Source of the DNA: Phycisphaeraceae bacterium
Lineage (GTDB): Bacteria > Planctomycetota > Phycisphaerae > Phycisphaerales > UBA1924
DNA: 5,218 nt
Direction: 5' to 3'
Assembly (NCBI GenBank): GCA_009827215.1
Contig: WUAJ01000171.1
Coordinates: forward strand, 1-5,218
Shown here one piece after another: positions 1 through 5,218 of the stretch (position 1 is the first letter of the stretch; the number at the start of each line of letters is the position of its first letter). The position numbers and the translations under genes were made by a program. The notes beneath the pieces were generated by a model. It was not told where the DNA came from. It saw nothing but the letters and a program-made list of their open reading frames with translations, and ran no database searches.

Positions 1-606
1 TACAAGACAGATTACGCGCTGCTCCAACTCTTTCCGATAGAAGATGGGGGTTACAACGAGCGTCTACACCAGTGGATTCTCGGTTGCCACAAGAACCCTG
101 ACGCTCTGCTCAATCAAGATTTCGATAACTGTGAGCCTCGCTTTGCGTTCCAGGGACTTCCCTGTCGCATCTGCTGGTTCGGATTGGGAGAACGGGACAA
201 AGCGGGACTGTTGTTTAACAACATGGTTCAGTGCGGTGCGGTATCCGCTCCTATCGTGATCGGGCGCGACCACCTTGATTGTGGTTCTGTAGCATCTCCG
301 AATCGTGAAACCGAATCGATGAAAGATGGCACTGATGCTGTTTCCGATTGGCCGCTCCTGAACTTCGCAGCCAACATCGCATCAGGCGCCAGTTGGGTGA
401 GCTTCCACCACGGCGGAGGTGTTGGGATCGGATTCAGTCAACATGCTGGTCAGGTCATCGTTGCTGATGGAACCCCAGAAGCCGCAGACCGGCTTGCACG
501 CGTACTCCGCAATGATCCGATGATGGGTATATTCCGGCACGCTGATGCTGGGTACGAAGATGCTATTCAGTGCGGTAAAGAACAAGAAGTCGATATTCCA
601 ATGTAG
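1..606 (+). CDS. hutU: Urocanate hydratase (urocanase), C-terminal part, 5' truncated
   Basis: The reading frame is open from the first base of the window to the TAG at 604-606, giving 201 residues. Urocanase (EC 4.2.1.49) is a cytosolic NAD+-dependent enzyme that converts urocanate to imidazolonepropionate, the second step of histidine degradation. The family signature FQGLPxRICW is present at visible residues 50-59. Its Cys (visible residue 58, bases 172-174) corresponds to the active-site cysteine region known from Pseudomonas urocanase (C410). Further conserved blocks are GERDKAGL, APIVIGRDHLDCGSVASPNRETE, SDWPLLN, WVSFHHGGGVGIGFSQHAG, ADGTPEAADR and RHADAGYEDAI. Family members are about 550-560 residues, so roughly 350 residues lie to the left of the window. 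An extra Cys sits three residues before the signature Cys (PCRIC), where Ala is common. The stop is 6 bases before hutG, so the genes are very probably co-transcribed. Internal ATGs, such as the one at 184, are not the real start, because conserved sequence continues upstream of them. Confidence 0.97.
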   Translation, partial: YKTDYALLQLFPIEDGGYNERLHQWILGCHKNPDALLNQDFDNCEPRFAFQGLPCRICWFGLGERDKAGLLFNNMVQCGAVSAPIVIGRDHLDCGSVASPNRETESMKDGTDAVSDWPLLNFAANIASGASWVSFHHGGGVGIGFSQHAGQVIVADGTPEAADRLARVLRNDPMMGIFRHADAGYEDAIQCGKEQEVDIPM

Positions 607-612
607 GATCTG

Positions 613-1494
613 ATGATGCAACTTCCCCATCTCCGTCCATACGAATGGGATTCCTATATCCCCGCTAACAAGTTTGCATCAACGATCAGTAGCGATCCTG
701 CTATATGCCAAATCGCGGTCATCGGGATTCCAGATGACACCGGAGTAACTCTCAACTACGGAAGACCCGGCGCCAAAGAAGGTCCTGCAGCATTCCGCTC
801 TGCTCTCAGATCTATGAGCATTGCACAGCCCGTGGATTGGGAATGGCCAAGAATATTCGACGCAGGTGACGTCGATGTAGTGCCGGGAGATCTTCACGAA
901 ACGCACGGGCGTGTTACGAAAGCCGTTGGATCTGTTCTTGAACTGGGACTCTTCCCGATCGCGATTGGAGGTGGTCATGATCTCACCTTCCCATTCGTAC
1001 GAGCTATCGCTAGAGAATTTGGACAACTCAACGGCGTCTATTTCGATCCGCACCTTGATGTCCGCGAAACTGACGGTTCCGGAATGCCGTTCCGCAGACT
1101 TGTGGAAACGAATGCCGTCAACGCTCTACGGATTCATGGATTCGACTCAATGAGCAATAGCGTTGAGCATGTCAAATGGTTTCAATCAAACAATGGACAC
1201 ATTGATACAACCGCTACTCCCGATTCGCATTGGCCCGGAGGGAACACATTCGTGTCGTTGGATCTAGATGTTATCGACGCCTCGTACGCGCCTGGAGTGA
1301 GCGCGATGAATCCAATTGGGTGGACGCCGGAATACGCAGCACAGTGGGTACATGCTGCAGGAAACAATCCTGATGTTCGCTGCTTTGACATTATGGAACT
1401 TTCTCCACCCAATGATCATCTCAACCGGACCGCTCGATTAGCGGCACGGTTGTTCCTGGCATTCCTCAAAGGATTTTCGGAGCGGGAATCATGA
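613..1494 (+). CDS. hutG: Formimidoylglutamase, arginase/ureohydrolase family
   Basis: This is a 293-residue protein of the arginase/agmatinase/formimidoylglutamase family, which uses a two-manganese centre. From its place between hutU and hutI it should hydrolyse N-formimidoyl-L-glutamate to glutamate and formamide (EC 3.5.3.8), the last step of the four-enzyme hut route. Metal-site motifs are visible: GGGHD (H122), FDPHLDVR (D145, H147, D149) and SLDLDVID (D217, D219). The late conserved acidic residue is in MELSP (E263). The GSGMPFR segment (155-161) after the second motif fits formimidoylglutamases. The second motif reads DPHLD, with Pro where the family normally has Ala (DAHxD). The length is slightly shorter than the 310-320 residues typical of HutG. 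The ATG at 613 has an AGGA 4-5 bases upstream (605-608) that overlaps the hutU stop; a second ATG follows immediately at 616. The 3' end overlaps hutI by ATGA. Another ureohydrolase activity (agmatinase-like) cannot be excluded from sequence alone, but the operon context argues against it. Confidence 0.9.
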   Translation: MMQLPHLRPYEWDSYIPANKFASTISSDPAICQIAVIGIPDDTGVTLNYGRPGAKEGPAAFRSALRSMSIAQPVDWEWPRIFDAGDVDVVPGDLHETHGRVTKAVGSVLELGLFPIAIGGGHDLTFPFVRAIAREFGQLNGVYFDPHLDVRETDGSGMPFRRLVETNAVNALRIHGFDSMSNSVEHVKWFQSNNGHIDTTATPDSHWPGGNTFVSLDLDVIDASYAPGVSAMNPIGWTPEYAAQWVHAAGNNPDVRCFDIMELSPPNDHLNRTARLAARLFLAFLKGFSERES

Positions 1495-2726
1495 GCCGAT
1501 CACTCATCATCAACAATGCGCGATTGCTCACGCTTGATCATGGACCGATCCCTCGCAGGGGATCTGAGATGTCGGATCTCGGAGTTATTGAGTCTGGATC
1601 CATCATGATTCAAGATGGTCGAATCAGCAAAGTCAGCTCACAGCATATCACAGACCAGAATTCGATCGAGATCGATGCTCAGCAACGAGTGGTCATGCCA
1701 TCGTTTATTGACGCACACACCCACGCTTGCTGGGCTGGAGATCGCCTTGATGAGTGGGAACTCAAACAAAGCGGAGCGACCTACCTCGACATCCTGAAAT
1801 CAGGTGGCGGGATCATGTCAACCGTGCGTGCTGTGCGTGAAGCGAGTGTCGAGCAACTCCAAGCTCAACTGATGAGGCACCTGGATGCGATGCTCCATGA
1901 AGGAACCACAGCTTGCGAGATCAAATCTGGATACGGGCTCAATACAGAATCTGAACTGAAAATGCTCGAAGCAATTCATAGAGCCGCGGATTCTTGGGTT
2001 GGACAGATCACCCCCACGGCTTGTATCGGACACGCGAAAGATCCCGGCGACCCTAACTTTGTCCACCAAACCATCAATGAAATACTTCCGGCGATCCATG
2101 AGCGGTACCCAAATGTTGTCATCGATGCGTACACCGAAGAAGGGGCATGGAGCGTGGAAGAAACCGAAGCTTTGTTCGACGCCGCTCAAAAACTCAGACA
2201 CAAGCTGCGTATCCACGCGGACCAGTTCAATGAACTGGGTATGCTGGAATCCGCGATCAATATGGGTGCTCTCAGTGTTGATCATCTGGAAGCTACGAGC
2301 AATCAGTGTCTTACAAAACTTGCGAAATCGAACACCATGGGAGTCATGCTGCCCTGTTCAGGTTTCCATGTCGATGATCGGTACGCAGATGGCCGAGCAT
2401 TTGTTGATGCCGGAGGGGGATTGGTCATCGCAACCAATGCGAATCCAGGTTCCGCCCCCTGCTTCTCTATGCCGATGTCCATAGCACTTGCTGTACGGAA
2501 TCTGAACATCACCGCTGCAGAAGCGATTTCTGCATGCACAGCAAACGCTGCCTATTTGCTCGGTCTAGAAGATAATGGTACGATCATTGCTGGGAATCGA
2601 GCAGATCTGATCATGCTTCGTCACACCGACGAACGACAACTCGGATATGAGTTCGGGGGTTCGCATGTGCAGCTGGTCATCTGCAACGGCAATGTGGTTC
2701 ACGACACGCTCAGCTACTTCGAGTAA
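1491..2726 (+). CDS. hutI: Imidazolonepropionase
   Basis: This 411-residue amidohydrolase-superfamily enzyme matches the family length of about 400-420. It hydrolyses 4-imidazolone-5-propionate to N-formimidoyl-L-glutamate (EC 3.5.2.7), supplying the HutG substrate. The conserved parts appear in order: an N-terminal beta-sandwich strand pair (about 1-70), the metal-binding HxH in FIDAHTHACWAGDR (H76, H78), SGATYLDILKSGGGIMSTV, the substrate-loop block EIKSGYGLNTESELKML (143-159), IGHAKDP (H181), the metal-ligand His in RIHADQFNELG (H242), SVDHLEATS (H265), then ATNANPGSAP and SMPMSIALAV, and the C-terminal return to the sandwich with AGNRADLIML. Relative to the Bacillus subtilis and Agrobacterium enzymes, the last metal ligand (Asp in ATDxNPG) reads Asn316 here, codon AAT at 2436-2438. 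Q245 in place of Glu is common in proteobacterial HutI. The start is fixed by the ATGA overlap with hutG and by GGAG at 1479-1482, 8 bases upstream, so the genes are likely translationally coupled. The 3' end overlaps elbB on the other strand by 17 bp. Confidence 0.95.
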   Translation: MSRSLIINNARLLTLDHGPIPRRGSEMSDLGVIESGSIMIQDGRISKVSSQHITDQNSIEIDAQQRVVMPSFIDAHTHACWAGDRLDEWELKQSGATYLDILKSGGGIMSTVRAVREASVEQLQAQLMRHLDAMLHEGTTACEIKSGYGLNTESELKMLEAIHRAADSWVGQITPTACIGHAKDPGDPNFVHQTINEILPAIHERYPNVVIDAYTEEGAWSVEETEALFDAAQKLRHKLRIHADQFNELGMLESAINMGALSVDHLEATSNQCLTKLAKSNTMGVMLPCSGFHVDDRYADGRAFVDAGGGLVIATNANPGSAPCFSMPMSIALAVRNLNITAAEAISACTANAAYLLGLEDNGTIIAGNRADLIMLRHTDERQLGYEFGGSHVQLVICNGNVVHDTLSYFE

Positions 2727-3363
2727 CGATGTCTTCTACGAGCTTTGAGATCCCCTCAAAGACTTGAGCAGGATTCTTCGCTTCCATATACGCCGGAGTT
2801 GAGACAATGTTAAGTGTGTCGTCGATCACGATATCTTCGGCATCAGCTTCAACATGGGTTGCCCCAGTTGCGACAACAGCTGCTGCTGTGCCCGAGTCAT
2901 GTCCGATGGTCACCCTTGCGCCTTGGGCACCGAATATCTTCGCTCCAAGTGCAGGTGCGATACAAATGAATCCGATTGGTTTCCCAGCGTCGTGCGCTTC
3001 CTTGAGCACGCGATCCACATCAGGATTCACCGAGCACGCTGCACCGTCAACAGCGAAGGTACACAGATTTTTCGCTGCCCCAAATCCTCCAGGCAAGATA
3101 AACGCGTCGTAATCAACTCCTTTGACATCCCTTAGGTTATCGATCTTGCCACGCGCGATCCGGGCGGATTCGGTGAGGACATTGCGTACCTCTCCTGTCT
3201 CTTGCCCACTCAGATGATCGACGACTTTGAAGTCTATGTCTGGAGCCATGCAGCGGTATTCAATACCACGCTGTGCGAGAGCGATTAATGCAGCCGATGC
3301 TTCCTGGATTTCAGACCCATCAAAGACTCCACACCCGCTCAGAATGACGCCTACCTTTGGCAT
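2710..3363 (-). CDS. elbB: ElbB, DJ-1/PfpI-family glyoxalase-like protein
   Basis: This 217-residue protein matches E. coli ElbB (isoprenoid biosynthesis glyoxalase ElbB, formerly 'enhancing lycopene biosynthesis protein 2') along its whole length. Shared blocks are the N-terminal VGVILSGCGVFDGSEIQEA, RNVLTESARIARGKI, ILPGGFGAAKNLCTFA, GKPIGFICIAPA, VTIGHDSGTA and IVSTPAYMEAKNP. The DJ-1-type nucleophile-elbow Cys is C134 in GFICIAPA, and the partnering Glu is E18 in FDGSEIQ. The E. coli protein has been reported to have weak glyoxalase activity on glyoxal; its physiological role is poorly defined. The protein is cytosolic, with no signal or membrane segment. The ATG is preceded by GGAG on the minus strand (bases 3371-3374), 7 bases upstream. 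The gene starts 14 bases after the FMN reductase-family gene on the same strand, so the two are probably one transcript. The last six codons and the stop overlap the end of hutI. Identification as ElbB is secure; the reaction in this organism is inferred. Confidence 0.94.
   Translation of the reverse strand: MPKVGVILSGCGVFDGSEIQEASAALIALAQRGIEYRCMAPDIDFKVVDHLSGQETGEVRNVLTESARIARGKIDNLRDVKGVDYDAFILPGGFGAAKNLCTFAVDGAACSVNPDVDRVLKEAHDAGKPIGFICIAPALGAKIFGAQGARVTIGHDSGTAAAVVATGATHVEADAEDIVIDDTLNIVSTPAYMEAKNPAQVFEGISKLVEDIVTRSS
2743..2761. other. 7-bp hairpin inside the 3' end of elbB, just after hutI
   Basis: CTTTGAG (2743-2749) and CTCAAAG (2755-2761) form a perfect stem around the 5-base loop ATCCC, 16 bases after the hutI stop. 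There is no T run on either strand, so it is not a standard intrinsic terminator. It lies inside the elbB coding sequence and may be chance, or may mark the 3' end of the hut transcript. Confidence 0.3.
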
Positions 3364-3377
3364 ATCTACACTCCGTA

Positions 3378-3959
3378 TTAATCTACTGCCTTCAATGCCC
3401 TGCTCACTCGAACCGCTTGATGTCCGACATGAATCGCCATGGATGCCTTGGTTTCGTCTTTCATGTTCCCGTGCTCATCAAACGCCTCATGCCCACCACC
3501 AAGCGCGTATTCAGCTGGTACCACGAGCATTTGGAGCTGTGAGAGAATCAATCGAACATGACGCATGCCTCGAATACCGCCAAGTGCACCGGGGGAGGAA
3601 GACAAAAGCCCCGCGACTTTGCCCTCAAAGCATGCTCGAGGCGGATCACCGTCACGACCCACTGATGCCCAATCGATCGCGTTTTTCAGCGCTCCGGTGA
3701 TTGACCCATTGTACTCGGGACACGCCACGATCAAGGCATCACAGGCAATCAGTCGATCTTTCAGTTCATTGACTGAGTTGGGCATCGGTGAGATATCTTC
3801 AGAATACATTGGCAAATCCAGATCGGCGAGGTCTATCACATCCAGATCAATCCCACCGTCCTTGCTGATCGATTGTCCTACGAACTTCGCGAGTTTGCCG
3901 TTTATGGATTCCTTTCGGAGTGAGCCCCAGAGAATCCCTACTCGTATGTGTTGTGACAT
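3378..3959 (-). CDS. NADPH-dependent FMN reductase-family flavoprotein
   Basis: This 193-residue flavodoxin-fold protein belongs to the NADPH-dependent FMN reductase family, which includes ChrR chromate/quinone reductase, azoreductases and ArsH-like proteins. Such enzymes bind FMN and use NAD(P)H to reduce quinones, chromate, azo compounds or free flavin in the cytosol. Visible signatures are the phosphate-binding loop GILWGSLRKESINGKL (residues 8-23), the FMN-ring motif PEYNGSITGALKNAIDWAS (81-99) and the SSSPGALGGIRGMRHVR segment (120-136). A typical tail follows with EYALGGGHEAFDEHGNM. The length is normal for the family. A start five codons further upstream would be TTG at 3974. I prefer the ATG at 3957-3959, because AAAGGG lies 6 bases before it on the minus strand and the protein then begins MSQHIRVGIL, as relatives do. 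The gene lies directly upstream of elbB with a 14-base gap, and it is separated from the secreted-protein gene by an intrinsic terminator. The exact substrate cannot be read from the sequence. Confidence 0.92.
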   Translation of the reverse strand: MSQHIRVGILWGSLRKESINGKLAKFVGQSISKDGGIDLDVIDLADLDLPMYSEDISPMPNSVNELKDRLIACDALIVACPEYNGSITGALKNAIDWASVGRDGDPPRACFEGKVAGLLSSSPGALGGIRGMRHVRLILSQLQMLVVPAEYALGGGHEAFDEHGNMKDETKASMAIHVGHQAVRVSRALKAVD

Positions 3960-3965
3960 GCTGTA

Positions 3966-3971
3966 CCCTTT
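3966..3971 (-). promoter_or_regulatory. Shine-Dalgarno site fixing the reductase start
   Basis: On the minus strand this is AAAGGG, 6 bases before the ATG at 3957-3959. It lies inside the longer alternative reading from the TTG at 3974, so it argues for translation from the ATG. Confidence 0.7.
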
Positions 3972-4001
3972 CAAGTTGGACCAATACTACGCGACTGAAA
4001 A

Positions 4002-4021
4002 AGCCCGGAGAAGACCGGGCT
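4002..4021 (-). terminator. Rho-independent terminator of the secreted-protein gene
   Basis: On the minus strand a perfect 7-bp stem AGCCCGG / CCGGGCT encloses the 6-base loop TCTTCT and is followed directly by a run of T residues (bases 3998-4002 read as TTTTT on the minus strand). It lies 30 bases after the stop of the secreted-protein gene, the expected place. It lacks a T run on the plus strand, so it is one-directional. It should separate that gene from the reductase-elbB pair, whose promoter must then lie in or downstream of the hairpin, between about 3960 and 4000, or depend on read-through. Confidence 0.9.
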
Positions 4022-4050
4022 ATTCCAGAACATGAGTTTTCTACTTCGGA

Positions 4051-4551
4051 TTAGTTACATCTTCCACGGCGCTGATAGCGACGCTTTGAACGACGGTCGT
4101 AATCCCATTTATTGCGATCCCAGTGCCCACGGCTGTAATCGTTCCCGTAATACACGGAGATTCCTGAACGACGGATTTTCGACCAACAGATCTCTAATCG
4201 ATCGTTCCATCGATCAAACGATGCGCGGTACCCTCGCTGGTACCAGCGTACCTTCGGGGGGCAATACGGGTCAAAACAGACCACAACGCGTCCATTAACA
4301 CAACTTGACTCGTATCCTTGGCGACGGAATGCATCCACAATCTGCCGTCCGATGTTTCGTGAAGATCTGATTGTGAATCGACGCCCGTCAATGGTCAATA
4401 TACCAGCAGTGTACGAATATGCAGGAGCACAAGTTGAACCCCGCGCATTCCAGTAGACATCGTTGCTCGCAGATGCTGGTGCCGTGAAACCTCCAAGAAT
4501 CGCTGAAGCACCGAGTGCGAGGATGGCCAGTTTGTTCCGTTTCATAGTCAT
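4051..4551 (-). CDS. Small exported basic cysteine-containing protein, function unknown
   Basis: I do not recognise a family. The 166-residue product starts with a classic Sec signal peptide: a basic n-region (MTMKRNK), a hydrophobic core (LAILALGASAILGGF) and a type I cleavage site at ASA|SN after residue 28. That leaves a mature protein of about 138 residues in the periplasm or outside the cell. There are six cysteines, all in the mature part (41, 84, 92, 97, 122, 165), an even number that would suit disulfides. Residues 50-95 look like a small folded alpha/beta unit (ILTIDGRRFTI, IGRQIVDAFRRQGY, NGRVVVCF). Residues 100-166 carry 16 Arg and 4 Lys against 7 acidic residues, with 13 aromatic residues, ending in an Arg-rich tail (RRSKRRYQRRGRCN). 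A longer start eight codons upstream (4575) is possible. The ATG at 4549-4551 is preferred because GAAAGGAG ends 7 bases before it and the signal peptide begins properly there. The gene is monocistronic judging by the downstream terminator. Binding to an acidic polymer or envelope component is speculation. Confidence 0.8.
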   Translation of the reverse strand: MTMKRNKLAILALGASAILGGFTAPASASNDVYWNARGSTCAPAYSYTAGILTIDGRRFTIRSSRNIGRQIVDAFRRQGYESSCVNGRVVVCFDPYCPPKVRWYQRGYRASFDRWNDRLEICWSKIRRSGISVYYGNDYSRGHWDRNKWDYDRRSKRRYQRRGRCN

Positions 4552-4557
4552 GACAAG

Positions 4558-4566
4558 TCTCCTTTC
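4558..4566 (-). promoter_or_regulatory. Strong Shine-Dalgarno site of the exported-protein gene
   Basis: On the minus strand this reads GAAAGGAGA, with the AGGAG core at 4563-4559 and 7 bases to the ATG at 4551. It is the strongest ribosome binding site in the window. It decides against the upstream ATG at 4575 and the internal ATG at 4545, and suggests high expression. Confidence 0.8.
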
Positions 4567-4610
4567 AAGAGTCATGGTGTCAGTTCACGACAAGACCGAA
4601 CAATGGAAGT

Positions 4611-4620
4611 TGTCATGACA
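4611..4620. repeat. Perfect palindrome TGTCATGACA, candidate operator
   Basis: TGTCATGACA is its own reverse complement. Its 8-bp core GTCATGAC recurs at 4547-4554, spanning the start codon of the exported-protein gene, 65 bp away. The first copy lies 60 bp upstream of that start codon, in its probable promoter or leader. The spacing is near six DNA turns, which would suit a dimeric regulator, but two short sites are weak evidence. Confidence 0.3.
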
Positions 4621-4786
4621 CGGTCCGAATCTCTGACAAAAAGAAGTGCATTCTCGTGCAATAAACGGTGTTTTTAACTGTTTTTTATGTTGAGATGTCA
4701 GCGTATCCATCACAATGCAGTACAACAGATGTACGGATCCACCAGCCAATGAGGGCGAATCGGATCTCAGAAGAAATGAGCTGAGC

Positions 4787-5218
4787 ATGACACAGATGGT
4801 CCCAACCAACGCAAGCACGACAATCGTCACCGCTTCAAACCACGATGTGCTTTCGCCCATCGAAGCCGGGATCATGGATGCGTGCAACGAGCTCCATGTC
4901 GCGCGTCAACAGAATGATGTAGGAGCGATCGAGATATTTACTTCGACACTATTCACGCTGCTCGATTCATATGACGCAACGGATGGCGAAGATCATCCGA
5001 ATCCCGCTTGGGCGCGAGCGAACCAACGAGCCCTCGCGTACAGCGCCATGGGCGATCTCGAACGAGCTGTTTCACTCGAGCTCACTGCCCTCAAGTATGC
5101 CGACACACCTCGCAGACGAGAAATCTCATCCGGTAGCCTCGCGGATCGCTTCATTCGATTGGGTGATCGACAAAGCGCGATCGCACACTTCCTTGATGCT
5201 CATGAGCAGAGTCCAGAT
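4787..5218 (+). CDS. TPR-like helical repeat protein, 3' truncated
   Basis: A frame open to the right edge gives 144 codons from the ATG at 4787 with no stop. The product is soluble-looking and rich in Ala, Asp and Arg. From about residue 74 it shows helix pairs with TPR-like spacing: RANQRALAYSAMGDLERAVS, then LTALKYAD, and SGSLADRFIRLGDRQSAIAH, then LDAHEQSPD. These have the small-residue/Gly-Asp turn typical of tetratricopeptide repeats. An earlier helix (MDACNELHVARQQNDVGAIEIFTSTL) may be a repeat of its own. TPRs mediate protein-protein contacts; no partner can be named. The start is uncertain: ATGs also lie in frame at 4715 (24 codons longer), 4796 and 4874, and none has a good Shine-Dalgarno site. 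The gene is divergent from the exported-protein gene. The absence of an ending and of any catalytic domain leaves the function open. Confidence 0.65.
   Translation, partial: MTQMVPTNASTTIVTASNHDVLSPIEAGIMDACNELHVARQQNDVGAIEIFTSTLFTLLDSYDATDGEDHPNPAWARANQRALAYSAMGDLERAVSLELTALKYADTPRRREISSGSLADRFIRLGDRQSAIAHFLDAHEQSPD

Larger units (their letters stand above)
4552..4786. other. Divergent intergenic region
   Basis: These 235 bp lie between two divergent genes, so they should hold the promoter of the exported-protein gene (minus) and that of the TPR-like gene (plus). The stretch 4671-4687 is T-rich (TTTTT and TTTTTT runs), the most AT-rich part of the window. A perfect 10-bp palindrome TGTCATGACA sits at 4611-4620. 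I could not find a convincing -35/-10 pair on either strand. The right-hand limit depends on which start the TPR-like gene uses (4715, 4787 or later). Confidence 0.55.

Noticed and set aside
44..273. Open frames on both strands (71 and 69 codons) inside the left edge
   Set aside because: They overlap the hutU frame, which carries conserved urocanase sequence from the first base; they are shadows.
1818..2285. 155-codon minus-strand frame, and a 161-codon plus-strand frame at 1999-2484
   Set aside because: Both lie within hutI, whose conserved motifs run throughout; the translated shadows show no family features.
3227..4035. Two plus-strand frames of about 156 codons opposite elbB and the reductase gene
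   Set aside because: They are antisense to two firmly identified genes and have low-complexity, Pro/Arg/Ser-rich products typical of shadows.
4235..4248. Perfect 14-bp palindrome CGCTGGTACCAGCG, next to another GGTACC at 4227
   Set aside because: It lies inside the exported-protein coding sequence (encoding WYQRG and flanks). A 14-bp palindrome is expected about 0.3 times by chance in a window this size, so no function is claimed.
4646..4660. Repeat GTGCATTCTCGTGCA upstream of the exported-protein gene
   Set aside because: Two GTGCA units 10 bp apart could be half-sites, but TGCA is self-complementary and so short that chance is likely.
4663..4718. Possible sigma-70 promoters in the T-rich part of the divergent region
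   Set aside because: Candidate hexamers such as TATGTT or TTGAGA have no matching partner at 16-18 bp spacing.
5177..5184. GCGATCGC, the cyanobacterial HIP1 octamer
   Set aside because: I saw only one copy in the window, and it is explained by the general GATC richness; it is not evidence for a cyanobacterial origin.

Overview
The window reads as ordinary bacterial chromosome of moderate GC content (around half G+C by eye). It is densely coded, and most starts have clear Shine-Dalgarno sites. The overall look of the hut proteins, for example the 'PSFIDAHTHACWAGDR' stretch of HutI and the small secreted Arg/Tyr-rich protein, recalls marine Planctomycetota (Phycisphaerae-like). That assignment is a low-confidence inference from memory and not a database result. 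No tRNA, rRNA, CRISPR array, insertion sequence or phage gene was seen.

Left part (1-2726, + strand): the end of a histidine-utilization (hut) operon. It holds the C-terminal 201 residues of urocanase (HutU), an arginase-family formimidoylglutamase (HutG) and imidazolonepropionase (HutI). HutU and HutG are separated by only 6 bases, and HutG and HutI overlap by ATGA. Together they cover the last three steps of the pathway from urocanate to glutamate plus formamide. Histidase (HutH) would be expected elsewhere, possibly upstream of the window. HutI has Asn (N316) where the family's metal-binding Asp is expected, and HutG has DPHLD in place of DAHxD.

Middle part (2710-3959, - strand): a two-gene unit, an NADPH-dependent FMN reductase-family flavoprotein followed 14 bases later by ElbB, a DJ-1/PfpI-family glyoxalase-like protein. 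ElbB converges on HutI and the two coding ends overlap by 17 bp, leaving no intergenic terminator. A plausible joint theme is handling of reactive carbonyls or quinones, but this is inference.

Right part (4002-5218): a - strand gene for a small exported protein with a signal peptide, six cysteines and a strongly basic aromatic C-terminal half. It ends in a textbook intrinsic terminator (4002-4021) that insulates it from the reductase gene. A 235-bp divergent intergenic region separates it from a + strand gene that runs off the right edge and encodes a TPR-like helical repeat protein.

Nothing here clearly amounts to a new defence or mobile system. The points most worth a second look are the HutI metal-site substitution, the uncharacterized basic exported protein and the divergent right-hand region.
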